Below, piece after piece: positions 15,643 to 22,955 of a stretch of DNA of 24,844 nt (the first letter of the stretch is position 1; the number at the start of each line of letters is the position of its first letter). The DNA is taken from assembly GCA_964482335.1 (NCBI GenBank), contig CAYZXA010000004.1, positions 1 through 24,844 on the forward strand. The letters are read 5' to 3'. Below the pieces are notes generated by a model. That model saw only the letters and a list, made by a program, of their open reading frames with translations. It searched no databases and was not told the origin of the DNA. Source of the stretch: CAYZXA01 sp964482335. GTDB taxonomy: Bacteria > Patescibacteriota > Minisyncoccia > Minisyncoccales > MHMH01. The position numbers were made by a program, and so were the translations under genes.

Positions 15643-16092
15643 ATGGCTGTCTTAGCTAAGAACAAAAAGGCATATTTTAACTATGAAATCCTGGAGAAGT
15701 TTGAAGCAGGCATAGTTTTGACTGGCCAAGAGGTAAAATCAATTAAATCAGGTAGAATAAATCTGGCTGGATCTTATGTTGCCTTAAAAAATGAAGAAGC
15801 GTATTTGATCAATGCCGCTGTTCCTCCTTACCAGCCAAAGAACGTCTCTCAAGAATACAATCCTACTCAATCAAGGAAACTCCTTCTTAAAAAATCAGAA
15901 ATCAAGTATTTAATCGGCAAATCGGAGCAGAAAGGCTTGACCTTAATACCTTTAAGGGTATATACTAAGAAAGGTAAGATAAAGTTAGAGTTCGCTATAG
16001 GCAGAGGAAGAAAGAAGATTGACAAAAAAGAATTGATAAAAAAGAGGGAAGCAGAAAAAGAAATCAAGAGAGAATTAAAAACACGGGGATGA
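15643..16092 (+). CDS. smpB: SsrA-binding protein SmpB
   Basis: A 149-residue SmpB, the tmRNA partner that brings tmRNA to stalled ribosomes. Motifs: AKNKKAYFNYEILEKFEAGIVL, TGQEVKSIKSGRINLAGSYV and a basic C-terminal tail (KREAEKEIKRELKTRG) that reaches the decoding centre. I prefer the ATG at 15643 over 15634: it gives the usual distance to the NYEILE core, and the upstream ATG lies inside the putative -10. No Shine-Dalgarno is visible for either. The last 8 bases, including the stop TGA, are also the 5' end of the tmRNA gene. Confidence 0.92.
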   Translation: MAVLAKNKKAYFNYEILEKFEAGIVLTGQEVKSIKSGRINLAGSYVALKNEEAYLINAAVPPYQPKNVSQEYNPTQSRKLLLKKSEIKYLIGKSEQKGLTLIPLRVYTKKGKIKLEFAIGRGRKKIDKKELIKKREAEKEIKRELKTRG

Positions 16093-16406
16093 ATAGATTC
16101 GATGAGGAGTGGACCGAGATATGCAAGCAAACAAAAAGAATAAGTGCCAACTTATTCAAACAACCCGCTTTAGCATACGCTTAAAGCCATCTGATTTGCT
16201 CATTCTCGCTAGGCAAACTCAGGTGTTATATTCAGCGAGATAGATAGTTTCTTTCTAGATCCAGAAAAACTATTGAGAGTGGTAAGGATCAAAGGTATAG
16301 AAATTTTGCCCAATTTAAATTCTATGCTTCATCTAAACTGGGCTAAGCTTGTAGAATTATCTTGAAGAAACTCTTCAGACGTGGGTTCGCCCCCACCATC
16401 TCCACC
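16085..16406 (+). ncRNA. ssrA: Transfer-messenger RNA (one-piece, tag ANLFKQPALAYA)
   Basis: The acceptor stem GGGGATG (16085-16091) pairs with CATCTCC (16397-16403), including the G3-U70 pair that AlaRS recognises, then A73 and CC. The T arm is GTGGG (16381-16385) with CCCAC (16392-16396). The D-like part AGATTCGATG matches tmRNA. P2 pairings are visible: GAGGAGT 16104-16110 with ACTCTTC 16370-16376, AGATA with TATCT, and GCAAGC with GCTTGT. The tag frame resumes at GCC 16146 and reads ANLFKQPALAYA, stopping at TAA 16182-16184. Several GC helices, such as TCTCGCT/AGCGAGA, could form the pseudoknots. The final CCA is only partly encoded (ACC then T). The T-loop seems to be 6 bases rather than 7. 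Confidence 0.95.
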
Positions 16407-16407
16407 T

Positions 16408-16920
16408 TTGAATAAAAAACCATTAGCCAATAGACAAATAAGGACAAAAGAAGTTAGACTGATTGATGAAACCGGCAAACAGCTGGGAGTTGTCAGCTTG
16501 GAAACAGCGCTCCAAAAAGCAGAGGAGCGCCATTTAGATTTAATTCAGGTGACTGAAAAAGTAGATCCTCCGGTTTGCAAGATAATGGACTATGGCAAAT
16601 ACCTTTATCGGGAGAAAAAGAAAGAAAAGCAAACTGCCAAAAAGCAAAAAGGTGGAGAATTAAAAGGAATTAGATTAAGATTTAATATCTCTCAGCATGA
16701 TTTAGACACCAGAGCTCGTCAGACAGAGAAATTCCTCAAGCAAGGAAATAAGGTAAGGATAGAGATGATTTTACGGGGCAGGGAAAAAGCTTTAGGCAAT
16801 TTTGCCAGAGAGAAGATGAATAAATTTCTTGATACCTTGCAAACCCTTTGTTTCTACAAAGTGGAAAGAGAATTAAAAAGAGAACCAAGAGGTTTCTCTA
16901 TGATAATTGCAAAACAATGA
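16408..16920 (+). CDS. infC: Translation initiation factor IF-3
   Basis: About 170 residues. The N-domain begins IRTKEVRLIDETGKQLGVVS; the linker contains PPVCKIMDYGKYLYREKKKEKQ; the C-domain includes KGIRLRFNISQHDLDTRARQ and ends RGFSMIIAKQ. IF-3 binds the 30S subunit and checks start-codon pairing. I place the start at TTG 16408, two bases after the tmRNA end; an earlier in-frame GTG (16381) lies within the tmRNA T arm and is not credible. ATA at 16438 is another possible rare start. infC often uses rare starts for autoregulation. There is no room for a Shine-Dalgarno. The stop overlaps rpmI (ATGA). Confidence 0.88.
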   Translation: MNKKPLANRQIRTKEVRLIDETGKQLGVVSLETALQKAEERHLDLIQVTEKVDPPVCKIMDYGKYLYREKKKEKQTAKKQKGGELKGIRLRFNISQHDLDTRARQTEKFLKQGNKVRIEMILRGREKALGNFAREKMNKFLDTLQTLCFYKVERELKREPRGFSMIIAKQ

Positions 16921-17102
16921 AAACACGCAAATCAATAGCAAAACGTTTTAAGATTACCAGAACCGGAAAAGTCTTACGAAGAATTACTGGACAAGATCAC
17001 TCTCGGGCGAAGAAATCCGGCAACAGAAAAAGAGCTGGTAGAAAATTGATTAAAATGTCAAAGCCCGAAGCTAAAAAGATTAAAAAGCTACTTTATGGTT
17101 AG
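16917..17102 (+). CDS. rpmI: Ribosomal protein L35 (bL35)
   Basis: A 61-residue basic protein with the family signature KTRKSIAKRFKITRTGKV and the central HSRAKKSGNRKR. The start ATG overlaps the infC stop (ATGA). A longer in-frame reading that begins inside infC adds residues unrelated to L35 and was not used. L35 binds 23S rRNA. The infC-rpmI-rplT order is the classical one; its last 8 bases overlap rplT. Confidence 0.93.
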   Translation: MKTRKSIAKRFKITRTGKVLRRITGQDHSRAKKSGNRKRAGRKLIKMSKPEAKKIKKLLYG

Positions 17103-17442
17103 AGTTAAAACAGGAAAAGCTGCTCACAAAAGAAGAAAGCATTTACTAAAACATGCTAAAGGTTTTCGTTGGGGCAGAAAATCAAAATACAAACTGGCTA
17201 AAGATGCTTTAAGACATGCCTGGAGATATGCTTACCGGGACAGAAGAACAAAAAAAAGAGAAAGAAGAAGGCTCTGGCAAATCCAGATTAACGCTGCTTG
17301 CCGCCAGCAAGGCATCTCTTACAGTAGATTTATCTCAGGTCTTAAGAAAAACAAAATTAGCTTAGATAGAAAAATCTTATCAGGCTTGGCTCAAACCCAC
17401 CCTGATATCTTCAAAAAAATACTAGAGAAAGCAAAAAACTAA
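17095..17442 (+). CDS. rplT: Ribosomal protein L20 (bL20)
   Basis: A 115-residue, highly basic protein with L20 motifs: VRVKTGKAAHKRRKHLLKHA at the N-terminus, RDRRTKKRERRRLWQIQINAA and YSRFISGLKK. L20 binds 23S rRNA early in 50S assembly and in several bacteria represses this operon by binding its leader. It overlaps the end of rpmI by 8 bases. Transcription ends at the hairpin 17461-17489. Confidence 0.95.
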   Translation: MVRVKTGKAAHKRRKHLLKHAKGFRWGRKSKYKLAKDALRHAWRYAYRDRRTKKRERRRLWQIQINAACRQQGISYSRFISGLKKNKISLDRKILSGLAQTHPDIFKKILEKAKN

Positions 17443-17460
17443 AATATTCTCAAAAATAGA

Positions 17461-17489
17461 AAAAACCACCTCTTTGAGGTGGCTTTTTT
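17461..17489. terminator. Bidirectional Rho-independent terminator between rplT and the purF-like gene
   Basis: CCACCTC (17466-17472), loop TTT, GAGGTGG (17476-17482), then C and six T; an A run precedes the stem. It works in both directions and serves two converging units. Confidence 0.88.
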
Positions 17490-17512
17490 AATTCACAAAG
17501 CTTTTGTAGCCT

Positions 17513-18877
17513 TTAGTCAGTAGCTGGTAAATCACAATCAACGCAGAGTGTTTCAAGAGGAAGCCCAATAGCTTCAGCTAATTCCTCAACCGTAGAATGT
17601 TCTAAACTTTTGATTCCTAGAAACTCGATCCTCTTTTTAATTGAAGGAATCCGAGAAGCCAAAAGTTCTCCTTTTCGGATGGTTTTTCCCCAACGGCAAT
17701 AAGAAATTGAATCTGGATTAGAAATTCTGAAATGGATCTCTTTAATTCCTAAGGCATTGAGTTTGGGTACCAAATTCCTCTCGGTCTGGGTACCTCTTCT
17801 AATGGAGTCATCGCACACCGCTACTACTTTACCTACATAACTTTCACCGCTCTTCAACTGTTTGATATGAGCTTCTAAATTTCTTTTTTCTTGGGTATTT
17901 CCGCCGTAACTTCTGCCAGCATATGCATATTTTATCAGAACTTCATTATAAAGAGGTGTCCTTTTTATCTTTTCAGCGTCTCTTTGCCGACAAAACTCAT
18001 TATGATATCCTATGGCGCAGTGCCTACCAGAGTCAGGTACTGGGGTAACTATATCTGGAATAAACCCTCTTGCAATATCTCGCCGAGCTAAAATAGCTCC
18101 TAGTCTTTCGCGCACTGCTGAAACAGGAATACCCTTAAATACAGCGTTAGGGTAATTAGCATAAACCCAGACAAAAGTACAAATTTGGATTCTGTCACTT
18201 AGCATTCTGTCTTTGGTTATCAAACAACCATTTTTGATTAGAACTATTTCTCCCGGCTCCAGGTCTCGTTGGTACGTAAAGCCCCAGTTTTCAAAACCGC
18301 ATGGATCAGTAGTTATTGCTTTTGCTCCTGTTTTTTCACCAATAACCAATGGCCAGCGACCACTTGGGTCGCAAACAGCATAAATCCCTTCGGAAGTAAG
18401 AATGGGACAAGAATAAGCTCCCTTGATCTCGCTATTCATTCTCTTAATGCCGTCAACATATCCATCTCCCTGGGATATTAATTTGAGAATGACCTCAATA
18501 TCCACTCCTCCCCAAGCAAAATTATGGCCAAAGGTCTTAAATCTCTCTACTAACTCGTCTCGGTTAATAAGATTGCCGGTAAAACAAGCAGCAAATTCGC
18601 CTAGTTTTGAATCTACTAAAATTGGTTCTCTAGTATCGCCGCAATAACCAATTCCTTCGGTTCCTTCCATGTTTGTCATGTCGTCACTAAAAGTAGGCCT
18701 AAAGAGCCCTCGGTGAGTGCGGATTTTTATCCTTGGCTCTCTTGCTGTATTATAAGTTACCAATCCCGCATAATCTTGGCCCAGATGTTGCTGATAGAAT
18801 GTCTCCCAGAATATGTCATCCAAAAAATTACCTTTATAAGTTTCAGGGTTAATGCTTAAAGCAAAAAATCCAGACAT
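17513..18877 (-). CDS. purF: PurF-like amidophosphoribosyltransferase with Ser in place of the catalytic Cys
   Basis: A 454-residue protein with the PurF layout. The N-terminal Ntn glutaminase-like half ends near 215. The PRTase half carries the PRPP loop VVAVCDDSIRRGTQ (351-364) and TPVPDSGRH (278-286). PurF normally starts MCG with Cys as nucleophile; this protein reads MSGFFAL. The start is firm: AAGGAG lies 7 bases upstream (18885-18890). Other glutaminase residues also differ: the HNGN oxyanion element is FTGN (99-102), and the RYST loop is not recognisable. The C-terminus (RKGELLASR...LCVDC) still resembles PurF. It may use ammonia directly, act as a Ser Ntn-hydrolase, or have another role. 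It is last in the polX-Nudix-ogt unit. Confidence 0.75.
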   Translation of the reverse strand: MSGFFALSINPETYKGNFLDDIFWETFYQQHLGQDYAGLVTYNTAREPRIKIRTHRGLFRPTFSDDMTNMEGTEGIGYCGDTREPILVDSKLGEFAACFTGNLINRDELVERFKTFGHNFAWGGVDIEVILKLISQGDGYVDGIKRMNSEIKGAYSCPILTSEGIYAVCDPSGRWPLVIGEKTGAKAITTDPCGFENWGFTYQRDLEPGEIVLIKNGCLITKDRMLSDRIQICTFVWVYANYPNAVFKGIPVSAVRERLGAILARRDIARGFIPDIVTPVPDSGRHCAIGYHNEFCRQRDAEKIKRTPLYNEVLIKYAYAGRSYGGNTQEKRNLEAHIKQLKSGESYVGKVVAVCDDSIRRGTQTERNLVPKLNALGIKEIHFRISNPDSISYCRWGKTIRKGELLASRIPSIKKRIEFLGIKSLEHSTVEELAEAIGLPLETLCVDCDLPATD

Positions 18878-18884
18878 ATCTTTT

Positions 18885-18890
18885 CTCCTT
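18885..18890 (-). promoter_or_regulatory. Ribosome-binding site that fixes the purF-like start
   Basis: AAGGAG, 7 bases before the ATG at 18877. It supports Ser as the true second residue. Confidence 0.75.
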
Positions 18891-18898
18891 CTTTCCCT

Positions 18899-19186
18899 TT
18901 ATTTTTTTGATAAAGTACAAATCCTCCTATTGTTTATTAGCACGCCTTCCTTTTTTAGTAAAGAAACTTTTCTTTTTTGTCCTTTTCGATAACCACCAAT
19001 CTGACCGTCTGATCTTATGACCCGGTGGCAAGGGATTTTGAAGTTTCTGTTTTTGTTTAAGATATTACCGACAGCACGAAAAGCCTTAGGGCATCCGGCT
19101 AACTTAGCCATTTCCTTATACGTTAAAACTTTGCCTCGAGGAATCTTTTTAACAACCTCATACACCTTTTTCTGAAAGGAAGTCAT
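18899..19186 (-). CDS. ogt: Methylated-DNA-protein cysteine methyltransferase domain protein (Ogt/ATL size)
   Basis: About 95 residues matching the C-terminal DNA-binding domain of O6-alkylguanine-DNA alkyltransferase: the helix region IPRGKVLTYKEMAKLAG, FRAVGNILNKN and the active-site motif IPCHRVIRSDGQIGGYRKG, with Cys 53. The acceptor Cys is kept, unlike in ATL proteins, where it is Trp or Ala, so alkyl transfer is plausible although the N-terminal Ada/Ogt domain is missing. The start at 19186 (MTSFQKKVY) fits the family; 19213 is possible but overlaps the Nudix gene by 56 bases instead of 29. Confidence 0.88.
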   Translation of the reverse strand: MTSFQKKVYEVVKKIPRGKVLTYKEMAKLAGCPKAFRAVGNILNKNRNFKIPCHRVIRSDGQIGGYRKGQKRKVSLLKKEGVLINNRRICTLSKK

Positions 19187-19598
19187 TGGCTTTTTTAAGG
19201 ATTTCTTTAGCATTTTTAAAGGCTACCTGTTTTAAAGCTTCTTTGTAGGGCAGCCACTTGTAGCCAATATGCTCAAAAGAAATTTTAACATCTTTTGTCT
19301 TAGTTTCAGCTAAATAAAAAGTAACTATTTTCATAACTGTTTTGTCCTGATCTTTGAAGAAATATTTAATCCAAGTTTTAAAACCTTCTAAAAACTCTAT
19401 ATCAGACAGACCGGTCTCTTCCTCTGTTTCCCTTCTGGCAGTGTCTATGGGTTTTTCTCCTTTGATTATATGCCCTTTAGGAAAGTCCCAATAATCTTTT
19501 GAGGCCCTAGAATTAGTAGGATAATGCAAAAGAAGGTAATATGTTTTACCCTCCTCTCTTCTAAATATTACAGCTCCAGCTGATTTTTCTAAAGACAT
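19158..19598 (-). CDS. Nudix hydrolase, diadenosine tetraphosphatase-like
   Basis: A 146-residue Nudix protein. The Nudix box GHIIKGEKPIDTARRETEEETGL (starting at G42) matches Gx5Ex7REUxEExGU except for T in the first U position. The upstream DYWDFPKGH and the overall length match asymmetric Ap4A hydrolases of the MutT/NUDT2 type, which cut Ap4A to ATP and AMP; MutT-like cleaning of oxidised nucleotides is also possible. Its ATG follows the polX stop with no gap (TAAATG), so it is co-translated with that repair polymerase, and the alkyltransferase gene overlaps its end. Confidence 0.88.
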   Translation of the reverse strand: MSLEKSAGAVIFRREEGKTYYLLLHYPTNSRASKDYWDFPKGHIIKGEKPIDTARRETEEETGLSDIEFLEGFKTWIKYFFKDQDKTVMKIVTFYLAETKTKDVKISFEHIGYKWLPYKEALKQVAFKNAKEILKKANDFLSEKGV

Positions 19599-21311
19599 TT
19601 ATTTAAAAAACTTTAGTAATTTTTCTACAGGCTGAGTATTAATAATATCTTTTTTCTCAGCCCAGCCACGTCTGGCTTGAGCAATGCCAAGCTCAATAAA
19701 TCTTAATTGGTTTCTCTGGTGAGAATCAGTGTTAATTGCCATCTTAACTCCTGCCTCCTTTGCTCTTTTAATATTTTGATCGTTTAAGTCCAGTCTCTGA
19801 GGGGCAGAGTTTATTTCAAGAATAACTCCAAACTGTCGGGCCCCTCTTAAAATCTTATCAAAATCAACCTGATAAGGCTCTCTTGCCTTTAATAATCTTC
19901 CGGTCGGATGGGTTAGGATTTTAACGTAAGGATTTTTCATAGCCCTAATGATTCTTTCTGTCATTCTTTCTTTTCCTATCTTAAAGCTGGAGTGAATGCC
20001 TGCCATAGCATAGTCTAGCTTCTTTAAGGCCTCGTCTTTAATATCTATTGAGCCGTCATTCAATATATTAGTTTCTGCTCCTTGTAAAACCCTAAATCCT
20101 TTTAGTTTTTGATTTAATTTATCTATCTCTTTTCTTTGCTGGGCCAGTTGTCTTTCGTTCAACCCATATTCAATTCTTAAAAACTTAGTATGATCAGAAA
20201 TTCCCAAGTACTGATAACCCATTTTTTTAGCAGCTCTAACCATCTCTTCTATCGAATTTTCTCCACCGTCCCAATTAGAATGACAATGTAAATCTCCTTT
20301 AACGTCGTGGTAGCCGATGATTTTTGGCAATTTCTTCTTAAGAGCTAATTCTATTTCTCCTTGGTTTTCCCTCATTTCTGGAGGAACCCATTGCATGCCC
20401 AATGTTTTGTAGACCTCCTCTTCGGTTTTTCCGGCCACCATTCTTTTGCCTCGGAGCAAACCATATTCATTAAGTTTCAATCCTTTATTTATAGCAATAC
20501 GTCTTGTCATAATATTGTGCTCTTTTGACCCGGTAAAATACTGCAAAGCTGAGCCATAAGATTTCTTGGGCACTACCCTAATATCCATATCAAAACCTTG
20601 TTCCATTCTGACTGAAGATTTTGTAGTCCCCTTTCCCCAAACTTTAACAACACCAGGCTGAGAAACAAAAAAATCCATCACTTTAGATGGCTTCTTTGAA
20701 ATAACTAAAAAATCAACATCACCAATGGTCTCTTTCATGCGCCTGACAGAGCCTGCTGCGTTGACCTTTTCTACTTCTTTTAGCTTCTTTAATTTCTCTT
20801 CGACTTCCTTTGCTCTGGGCAAAATCTCTCCTAAAAGAAACCTTCCTTTGTCTCTTTTGAGAAACTTAATTGCTTCTAAAATATTCTTCTCAGTTTTCTC
20901 GTCAAATCCGAACAAAGGAGCAATTTTGTGGGCCTTAGCTGCTTTTTCTAACTCCTTTAAGTTTCTAATGCCCAGTTTCTGATAAAGTACTTTAGCTTTC
21001 TTGGTTCCAATGCCTTCAACTGACGTCATCTCTTTTAGATTAATCGGTATTCTCTTTTTAAACTGCTCGTGTAGTTTAATTTTCCCTATTTTTAAGTATT
21101 CTTCAATCGCTTTAGCAATGCCCTTGCCAACACTGGGAATCTCTTCTAACGCTTTCTTGCCTCCTTTCCTATAAATCTCTTCGATGTCTTCCTCTAGAGT
21201 TTCTAAAGTAACAGCTACTTTTCGATAAGCATAAGGTTTAAAAGCTACTCCTTCCATTTCTAAGTAGTCAGCTATCTCATAAAAAATATTGGCAATTTCC
21301 TGATTTCTCAT
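19599..21311 (-). CDS. polX: DNA polymerase/3'-5' exonuclease PolX
   Basis: A 570-residue family X DNA polymerase fused to a PHP nuclease. Helix-hairpin-helix motifs EIPSVGKGIAKAI (57-69) and SVEGIGTKKAK (97-107) bind DNA. The polymerase palm has GSVRR...IGDVDFLV with D198 and D200, and D243 in DMDIRVV. YFTGSKEHNIMTRR follows. The PHP domain starts GDLHCHSNWDGG (H342, H344) with further ligands in ISDHTK, GAETNI, GIHSS, THPTG and NTDSH. It works in base-excision repair and gap filling in the cytoplasm. It overlaps the MFS gene by ATGA. Length is typical of bacterial PolX. Confidence 0.96.
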   Translation of the reverse strand: MRNQEIANIFYEIADYLEMEGVAFKPYAYRKVAVTLETLEEDIEEIYRKGGKKALEEIPSVGKGIAKAIEEYLKIGKIKLHEQFKKRIPINLKEMTSVEGIGTKKAKVLYQKLGIRNLKELEKAAKAHKIAPLFGFDEKTEKNILEAIKFLKRDKGRFLLGEILPRAKEVEEKLKKLKEVEKVNAAGSVRRMKETIGDVDFLVISKKPSKVMDFFVSQPGVVKVWGKGTTKSSVRMEQGFDMDIRVVPKKSYGSALQYFTGSKEHNIMTRRIAINKGLKLNEYGLLRGKRMVAGKTEEEVYKTLGMQWVPPEMRENQGEIELALKKKLPKIIGYHDVKGDLHCHSNWDGGENSIEEMVRAAKKMGYQYLGISDHTKFLRIEYGLNERQLAQQRKEIDKLNQKLKGFRVLQGAETNILNDGSIDIKDEALKKLDYAMAGIHSSFKIGKERMTERIIRAMKNPYVKILTHPTGRLLKAREPYQVDFDKILRGARQFGVILEINSAPQRLDLNDQNIKRAKEAGVKMAINTDSHQRNQLRFIELGIAQARRGWAEKKDIINTQPVEKLLKFFK

Positions 21312-21925
21312 TCGGGCTTAGGAATTAAAATAATCTTTTTCTTAGGAAGTGTTAAATCTTTTTTAATCAAAACGCACAACAGTGTAGCAACTATTCCTAA
21401 AATACTTACCGCAATAAAAAGCGGGAGAAATCCGAATGTCTTGGCCACAATACCTCCAACAATACCAGAAATTCCAGCACCAATTCCAAGAGCCGAACTG
21501 TCCAAGGCCCAACTTTGAGCTTCCTTTCCTTTTTTAATATGGCGAGTAAAAATTCCGCACCAGGCAGGAAGAGCTATGGCTGCTCCGAGTGCATGAACTG
21601 CCTGAAGAACGAATATGTGCCAAGGTAGAGTAGAAAAAATAAATCCTATAGGCACCAGGCTAGAAAGCAATGTGCCTGCAACTAGAAAATAAAAATCATC
21701 TTTCTCTCCGTGGTTTTTATCTAAATAATTCCCAATGGGTATTTGAAATAAAGATTTTAAAAGCCAGTATATCCCTACGGCAATCCCTGCGACCCTAATG
21801 TCTCCGCCCCGAATCTGTCCCGTAATAAAAATTGCTAAAATAGGAGAAACTAACCCCCAACCAAAAAGTAGAGCAAAATCAGAGAAAACTAGAAGTTTTA
21901 CAACTTTATTAATATTCTTTAACAT
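21308..21925 (-). CDS. Half-size major facilitator superfamily protein (six helices)
   Basis: A 205-residue membrane protein with six hydrophobic helices (about 10-33, 44-66, 78-98, 103-128, 138-163 and 166-187). The loop between helices 2 and 3 has an MFS motif A-like sequence GNYLDKNHGEKDD. This is the N-terminal half of a normal 12-helix MFS carrier; both ends are clean, with flippase and polX coding directly adjoining, so no second half is encoded nearby. It could work as a dimer, have lost function, or be a natural short form. The start is one base past the flippase stop (TAA-T-ATG). Confidence 0.75.
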   Translation of the reverse strand: MLKNINKVVKLLVFSDFALLFGWGLVSPILAIFITGQIRGGDIRVAGIAVGIYWLLKSLFQIPIGNYLDKNHGEKDDFYFLVAGTLLSSLVPIGFIFSTLPWHIFVLQAVHALGAAIALPAWCGIFTRHIKKGKEAQSWALDSSALGIGAGISGIVGGIVAKTFGFLPLFIAVSILGIVATLLCVLIKKDLTLPKKKIILIPKPE

Positions 21926-21926
21926 A

Positions 21927-22955
21927 TTATTCTATCTTATTATTTCTATTGTTTATCAAGTTTTCAAATTTTCTGAATAAAACGTTTTGAAGGACGTTTA
22001 TACCTATTTTAAAGAAAAAGAATACGCCAATGAAAGCCATGACTAATTCAGTAGCTCTAATAATCATAGCAAAAGCTGTGGCTGTACCTGCCCCCAATCC
22101 TAAAGAAGTAAAAGTAAAAACCTGAATTGCTTCGTGAGCGCCTAAATCAGCTGGGATGGGAATCAACATAGCAATATAAGAAAAGGCTAAAACAGATATT
22201 GAGGGCAAGAAAGCAATAAATTTGCCTAAAAACAATATCAGCACCCAACATCTTGCCCAAGTTATCACAGTTCTTAAAAGAGCCAGGCCAAAACCCTGCC
22301 AAAAAGCTAATTTTCTTAGCTTAAAATAACTGAAAATGTCTTTTTCAATTTCTAAAATATCTCCACTAAACAATCCTTTATGATAAAAAAACTTAATAAG
22401 GGGCCTGACAATGCTTTTCTTCCTAAAACATCTTAAATAGAAAAAACCTATTCCACCAATTAATATAAAGGTAACGCTCCCTAAGATTATGGCCAGGTTT
22501 TTTGGAGGCAAACCTATTTTAAAAAGAAAAAATGTGACACCGACTAAAATAGCAATAATAAAGGAGGTTGCATCTAGAATTTTATCAACAACCACTGAAA
22601 CAGCTGCTTTTTTCCAAGGAACTGAATATTTCTCCTTTAAAACATATATTCTGAAGATTTCACCTCCAACAACTATCATTTGTAAAAGATAGCTCATCAT
22701 ATAGCCTGTCAGATAGGGAGCAAATAGTTGTCGGTGAGATAGATTGTAGCCCTGGCTTTTCAAAATTACTTTCCATTTCCAAGAGGCAACAAAAAGAATT
22801 AAAAAAGTTAGAAAAAGAATGATTACTGCCTGCCAACCAGTAAAAAATAAAAAGGCTGACTGAATTTCTTGCCAGCCAACCATCTGAATAACCCAAACCA
22901 AAAGCCCAACTCCAATAACTAAAAAAAGAAAGGAAAACAGGATTTTTTTAATCAT
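21927..22955 (-). CDS. LPG-synthase transmembrane/flippase-like protein (UPF0104 type)
   Basis: A 342-residue membrane protein with about eight helices, matching the lysylphosphatidylglycerol synthetase TM region family (PF03706 type). Signature parts are the first helix ending before QMVGWQEIQSAF, a WKWKVILKSQGY loop, GYMMSYLLQMIVVGGEIFRIYVL (about 92-114), SVVVDKILDATS (125-136) and the late PIPADLGAHEA (about 264-274). Members flip or modify lipids and glycolipids; the exact substrate is unknown, and no cytosolic aminoacyl-transfer domain is attached. The start overlaps the DUF1858 gene stop (ATGA). Confidence 0.85.
   Translation of the reverse strand: MIKKILFSFLFLVIGVGLLVWVIQMVGWQEIQSAFLFFTGWQAVIILFLTFLILFVASWKWKVILKSQGYNLSHRQLFAPYLTGYMMSYLLQMIVVGGEIFRIYVLKEKYSVPWKKAAVSVVVDKILDATSFIIAILVGVTFFLFKIGLPPKNLAIILGSVTFILIGGIGFFYLRCFRKKSIVRPLIKFFYHKGLFSGDILEIEKDIFSYFKLRKLAFWQGFGLALLRTVITWARCWVLILFLGKFIAFLPSISVLAFSYIAMLIPIPADLGAHEAIQVFTFTSLGLGAGTATAFAMIIRATELVMAFIGVFFFFKIGINVLQNVLFRKFENLINNRNNKIE

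Noticed and set aside
16019..16024. TTGACA inside smpB as a -35 for an independent tmRNA promoter
   Set aside because: There is no reasonable -10 at 16-18 bases; only general A-richness. A separate promoter cannot be excluded, but this is not evidence for it.
16381..16407. Earlier in-frame GTG start for infC, giving an N-terminal MGSPPPSPP extension
   Set aside because: It lies inside the tmRNA T arm and acceptor stem; the residues are not IF-3-like.
16848..16916. N-terminal extension of L35 from an ATG inside infC
   Set aside because: The ATG at 16917 overlaps the infC stop in the usual way and gives the normal L35 start; the extra residues are out-of-frame infC.
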